Shown here piece by piece: positions 12,047-14,367 of a DNA stretch of 14,367 bases (positions are counted from its first letter, which is position 1; each line of letters opens with the position of its first letter). The notes under the pieces were generated by a model, which ran no database searches, was not told the origin of the DNA, and saw only the letters and a program-made list of their open reading frames with translations. The translations under genes were made by a program, and so were the position numbers. The stretch is from JABIAL01 sp964645825 (GTDB taxonomy: Bacteria > Patescibacteriota > Patescibacteriia > UBA1558 > GWA2-36-10), in contig CAZXZY010000018.1 of assembly GCA_964645825.1 (NCBI GenBank), positions 1 to 14,367 of the forward strand. The letters run 5' to 3'.

Positions 12047-13669
12047 ATGAAAATGGAAAGAATGTCTTTGGAGAATAATATAGACAATTTAGATCAGGAG
12101 GAGGTTATTGCTTCTGAAGAGGAGGTCGTTGTTGATCAAGCAGAAGTAGAAGTAAAAAAAGAAGAGTTAGAATTGAATCCGGAGAAATTGATAGCAGAAG
12201 AAAAGACATTGTTAGATGTATTTAGAGGAAGGTCTGCTGGTATGGCAAAAGTGCTAACTTTAACTACAGCTTTAATACTTGGTTCAAAATTTGCTCAAGA
12301 TGCTCATGCGGAAACACCAGAGACACAAGTCACAGAACAAACAGATGAACAAAAAGAGAAACAAGAGTTTTATAGTTTAGAATTTCGAGATGACGTTGAA
12401 AACCAATTAGATGTCATAGATAAGATAAAATTAATTCGTTTTGTAGTTGTCCATGATAATGAAACAGAGTCTATTATTTTTTCACCAGAAGAATTGCAAA
12501 ATAATCCAACTTTGAGTGTTGAAGGTTATGTTGCTAATGTAATGGTTCTTGGTGACGATGGAATAGAGGTTAGCTTGAATGGTCAAGGTAGTAAAAAAAT
12601 TGATAGAGATCACGATGAAGATTATTTGATACTAGGAGGAACATGTGTACATCCTGAAGAATTGCAGACAGATGAATACTCAGAGGATTTTTTTCATGAT
12701 CTTATAACCAAATCAGAACTTACAGCAGATGAACATGGGAGCACCTATTTGTCTGGAGGACATTATTTTGGACTAGCTACATCAATGGGTTATCTTGGGG
12801 AACCAGTAAACGATGATCAAAATAATATTCTTAAATTTAAAACAAATGATGGGACTTATTCATTTCCAATTAATCAGCATGTTTTTCAAGAATTTGAGCC
12901 AGATAATATTGAAGACAGTGGAAGAGGTGGTGATTTAGTTTTTGAGTATTTGGGCAATCGTCCAGATCGTATCTCTAATGATGAAGGTGTAGATGAACAC
13001 ATACAAGCAATAACTAATGCAATTACCAGAGTTGAGTCGATTTCAGGTTCAAATTTAATAGATAGGGTACATTTTATAGATTATAATGCGGACAATGCTT
13101 TTGCTGCTCATCATGAAAAAGTGATGACATTTACAATGGATCATTTGGAAGGGAATGATGTTGAAGAAAGCGCAGCAACAGCTGAACATGAGATATTACA
13201 TAAATATGTTGATCAAAAGAAATTTACAGATGATCCAGAAATTAGAACTTTATTTGCAGATTTAAAGGGGTATACTAGTAATAAGAAAACAAGGATAATA
13301 AATAATGGATGGATTCCTTTTGATGGATTTAATGAAGATTATGATAATAAAATCTTTTTTGATTTCATTGATGAAAAGAGTTTTCTTGGTAGAGGAGGAG
13401 GTCATTCCAAAGATAATGTCTGGGAGTTTTGCACTTCTTTTATTCATTCCTTAATGTATTTAGATCGCTTAGATGATAATCTACAGGAAATTGGTGATGA
13501 AGAAGAACGTATGAGTGTTTTAGATAATTATATACATACTACTCAGGTTGTGTTAGACAATGTTAGAAATTTACCAGTGATTGGTAAACTTTATGACAAC
13601 AGAGAAGAAAAGTTTTTAAAAGATAAATTAGAGCAGATGAAACAACTTAGAGGTAAATTAAATAAATAA
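12047..13669 (+). CDS. Putative HExxH metallopeptidase with long acidic N-terminus and export segment
   Basis: 540 residues; not a family I can name. Residues 1-60 are highly acidic and presumably cytosolic. A hydrophobic segment (about 64-80, GMAKVLTLTTALILGS) ends in DAHA-ET (85-90), which looks like a signal peptidase site, so the rest is probably exported or anchored. TAEHEILHKYVD (378-389) contains H381-E382-xx-H385, a zincin active site; E460 (NVWEFCTSF) or H453/H467 could be the third zinc ligand. The 100-350 region is rich in acidic residues with no recognised motif, and the C-terminus (about 515-540) is a charged helix. An internal Met (66), with AGGAAGG some 10 bases upstream, is an alternative start that would give a normal-length signal peptide. 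A helical small gene follows after one base. The protease role is inferred from the motif alone. Confidence 0.55.
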   Translation: MKMERMSLENNIDNLDQEEVIASEEEVVVDQAEVEVKKEELELNPEKLIAEEKTLLDVFRGRSAGMAKVLTLTTALILGSKFAQDAHAETPETQVTEQTDEQKEKQEFYSLEFRDDVENQLDVIDKIKLIRFVVVHDNETESIIFSPEELQNNPTLSVEGYVANVMVLGDDGIEVSLNGQGSKKIDRDHDEDYLILGGTCVHPEELQTDEYSEDFFHDLITKSELTADEHGSTYLSGGHYFGLATSMGYLGEPVNDDQNNILKFKTNDGTYSFPINQHVFQEFEPDNIEDSGRGGDLVFEYLGNRPDRISNDEGVDEHIQAITNAITRVESISGSNLIDRVHFIDYNADNAFAAHHEKVMTFTMDHLEGNDVEESAATAEHEILHKYVDQKKFTDDPEIRTLFADLKGYTSNKKTRIINNGWIPFDGFNEDYDNKIFFDFIDEKSFLGRGGGHSKDNVWEFCTSFIHSLMYLDRLDDNLQEIGDEEERMSVLDNYIHTTQVVLDNVRNLPVIGKLYDNREEKFLKDKLEQMKQLRGKLNK

Positions 13670-13670
13670 T

Positions 13671-13940
13671 ATGGATTTTAACATTATTAAAATTAAAGCG
13701 TTGATTTTGAAATCAGGTCTTAGTGAAGAAGATCAGCAAAGTCTCTTAAGTTTGTTTGCTCAGGCAAAAGATGGAGATTTAAAAGAAGCTGTGAAATTAT
13801 TTGAAAATGACCTGGAAAATGTTAAAATAATGGATGACGTATATAAAGCCAAGCTAAAGGTTTTTGAAAATAAAGATAAAAAAGGATGGAGAGAAATTTT
13901 AGAAGAAGAGCGTAGGAGCTTAGAAGAGATGGAAGAATAG
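13671..13940 (+). CDS. Small helical protein of unknown function
   Basis: 89 residues, acidic and almost entirely helical by composition. No signal peptide, membrane segment or Cys. Helices appear to span about 2-15, 18-33 (SEEDQQSLLSLFAQA), 36-67 and a strongly charged C-terminal helix (73-89, Glu/Arg-rich). It starts one base after the stop of the metallopeptidase gene (TAATATG junction, as in mraZ-rsmH), so the two are probably co-transcribed and translationally coupled. I do not recognise the family. A cytosolic partner or regulator for the upstream protein is possible but only suggested by linkage. Confidence 0.6.
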   Translation: MDFNIIKIKALILKSGLSEEDQQSLLSLFAQAKDGDLKEAVKLFENDLENVKIMDDVYKAKLKVFENKDKKGWREILEEERRSLEEMEE

Positions 13941-13956
13941 ATTTATTGGGTTAATT

Positions 13957-13987
13957 TAAAAAAGAACTCAGATATTTACCTGAGTTC
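13957..13987 (-). terminator. Intrinsic terminator for the 56-residue gene (minus strand)
   Basis: GAACTCAG (13964-13971) pairs with CTGAGTTC (13980-13987) around an 8-nt loop. On the minus strand it is followed by TTTTTT and an AT-rich tail. On the plus strand no T-run follows, so it mainly serves the minus-strand gene. Confidence 0.75.
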
Positions 13988-14008
13988 AAAGTCATAAAGA
14001 GGAGTGTA

Positions 14009-14179
14009 TTAAATAGTAACACTTCGTTGCCAATCTTCTTGCGTTGGATTTTGTGCATCATCCAAAGCTTTTAGTCGTTTTTTTAGACGAGGCATTGCAA
14101 GTTTTAGGCGTAGACTCGCAGCTTCTATTTCTTCAGGAGAAAGAAGTTGTTTTTTTAGTTTTTCTTTATTTTTAGGCAT
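14009..14179 (-). CDS. Small basic helical protein, 56 residues, unknown
   Basis: The frame reads MPKNKEKLKKQLLSPEEIEA, continues with a helix rich in Leu, Arg and Lys (21-38) and ends with NPTQEDWQRSVTI. AAGGAG lies 7 bases before the ATG, a -10 and -35 lie upstream at 17-bp spacing, and a terminator follows, so the full expression unit is present despite the small size. N-terminal basic, LSPEE-type helix start, one Trp near the end, no Cys and no membrane segment. No family recognised; a small nucleic-acid- or protein-binding role is possible. It is divergent from the Rrf2-type gene and shares its promoter region, which suggests joint control. Confidence 0.72.
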   Translation of the reverse strand: MPKNKEKLKKQLLSPEEIEAASLRLKLAMPRLKKRLKALDDAQNPTQEDWQRSVTI

Positions 14180-14212
14180 GAGCTACTCCTTTTAATGTAC
14201 AGATTTAGTTTA

Positions 14213-14241
14213 ATTATACATAATATTAATAACATTGACAA
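14213..14241 (-). promoter_or_regulatory. Promoter of the 56-residue gene
   Basis: On the minus strand TTGTCA (14241-14236), a 17-bp spacer and TATAAT (14218-14213). The -35 overlaps the -35 of the opposite promoter by five bases. Confidence 0.75.
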
Positions 14242-14263
14242 AACAAGCTTTCTTAACTATAAT
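14235..14263 (+). promoter_or_regulatory. Consensus promoter of the Rrf2-type regulator gene
   Basis: TTGACA (14235-14240), 17-bp spacer, TATAAT (14258-14263), perfect in both boxes. Transcription should start near 14270, giving a leader of about 24 nt. Confidence 0.85.
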
Positions 14264-14285
14264 CAAGTCGCTTATAGTTAAGAAA
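14249..14285. promoter_or_regulatory. Perfect 14-bp inverted repeat, candidate operator
   Basis: TTTCTTAACTATAA (14249-14262) and TTATAGTTAAGAAA (14272-14285) are exact reverse complements separated by 9 bp. The left arm contains the -10 box, and the predicted transcription start falls in the spacer, so the repeat cannot work as an RNA hairpin and should be a DNA-binding site. Autoregulation by the adjacent Rrf2-type protein is the simplest reading. Confidence 0.72.
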
Positions 14286-14293
14286 CAGTTAAT

Positions 14294-14367
14294 ATGTTTA
14301 ATATCTCAGCAAAAGCCGATTATGGCTTAATAATCATGCTAGAATTGGCCAAAAATCATGGTCAGGG
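14294..14367 (+). CDS. Rrf2-family transcriptional regulator, 3' end cut by window
   Basis: Only the first 24 residues are visible: MFNISAKADYGLIIMLELAK then NHGQ. The pattern (M.iSakadYal..l.eLA) is the highly conserved N-terminus of Rrf2/IscR-type winged-helix regulators, which sense Fe-S status, nitric oxide or other signals, often through three Cys that would lie outside this window. Whether it is an Fe-S sensor cannot be decided here. In many genomes Rrf2 genes sit before isc/suf genes, which would be beyond the right edge. There is no Shine-Dalgarno motif; the promoter and a strong candidate operator lie directly upstream. Confidence 0.85.
   Translation, partial: MFNISAKADYGLIIMLELAKNHGQ

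Noticed and set aside
1..14367. Mobile element, CRISPR array, toxin-antitoxin or other defence system
   Set aside because: No transposase, integrase, regularly spaced repeats or recognisable effector found. The two-gene unit at 12047-13940 and the divergent pair at 14009-14367 do not match known toxin-antitoxin layouts.

Overview
This window looks like a core chromosomal segment of a low-GC bacterium with the standard genetic code, most likely a member of the Candidate Phyla Radiation (Patescibacteria, Parcubacteria-like). That placement is an inference. It rests on the trimmed versions of usually conserved proteins (a MurF without its N-terminal domain, a very short TsaB-like protein, a minimal FtsL), on AT-rich start regions without Shine-Dalgarno motifs for nearly all core genes, and on short GC-rich palindromic repeats between genes. 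I saw no transposase, integrase, phage gene or CRISPR array, and no clear new multi-gene system. The novelty here is in regulatory architecture and in degenerate or lineage-specific proteins.

Layout. 2-826: 3' part of mltG (peptidoglycan chain-terminating lytic transglycosylase), ending at a bidirectional terminator that it shares with a convergent, GC-richer ridA-like gene (884-1282, minus). 1360-2548: back-to-back promoters, then the L10 leader RNA with an attenuator, rplJ and rplL, and a terminator. 2557-2638: a GC-rich palindromic repeat that also supplies the terminator for the next gene. 2648-4750 (minus): a large membrane protein with a PP2C-like domain lacking its metal ligands, a coiled coil and a probable beta-propeller. 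4809-5799: a winged-helix/nucleotidyltransferase-like gene overlapping a minimal tsaB-like gene. 5911-6696: an HD-domain phosphohydrolase with its own strong ribosome binding site and terminator.

6798-11699 is a compact division and cell-wall operon, mraZ-rsmH-ftsL-ftsI-murF, with gaps of 1 to 20 bp. Its promoter is followed by two MraZ boxes and is bracketed by inverted DnaA boxes. 11700-12046 has no protein gene: it holds tRNA-Glu(CTC) with encoded CCA, flanked by two GC-rich repeats, and a weak terminator. 12047-13940: an anchored or secreted HExxH metallopeptidase candidate followed one base later by a small helical protein. 14009-14179 (minus): a 56-residue protein divergent from the start of an Rrf2-family regulator (14294 to window end). 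These last two genes share overlapping -35 boxes, and the regulator promoter carries a perfect 14-bp inverted repeat over its -10.

Functionally the window joins peptidoglycan synthesis and division (mltG, ftsL, ftsI, murF, with mraZ control) to translation (rplJ/rplL, rsmH, tRNA-Glu, tsaB-like). Most core genes lack a Shine-Dalgarno sequence. The three with a strong one (ridA-like, HD-domain, 56-residue protein) are single-gene units, and two of these are locally GC-richer than their neighbours, which suggests later acquisition.
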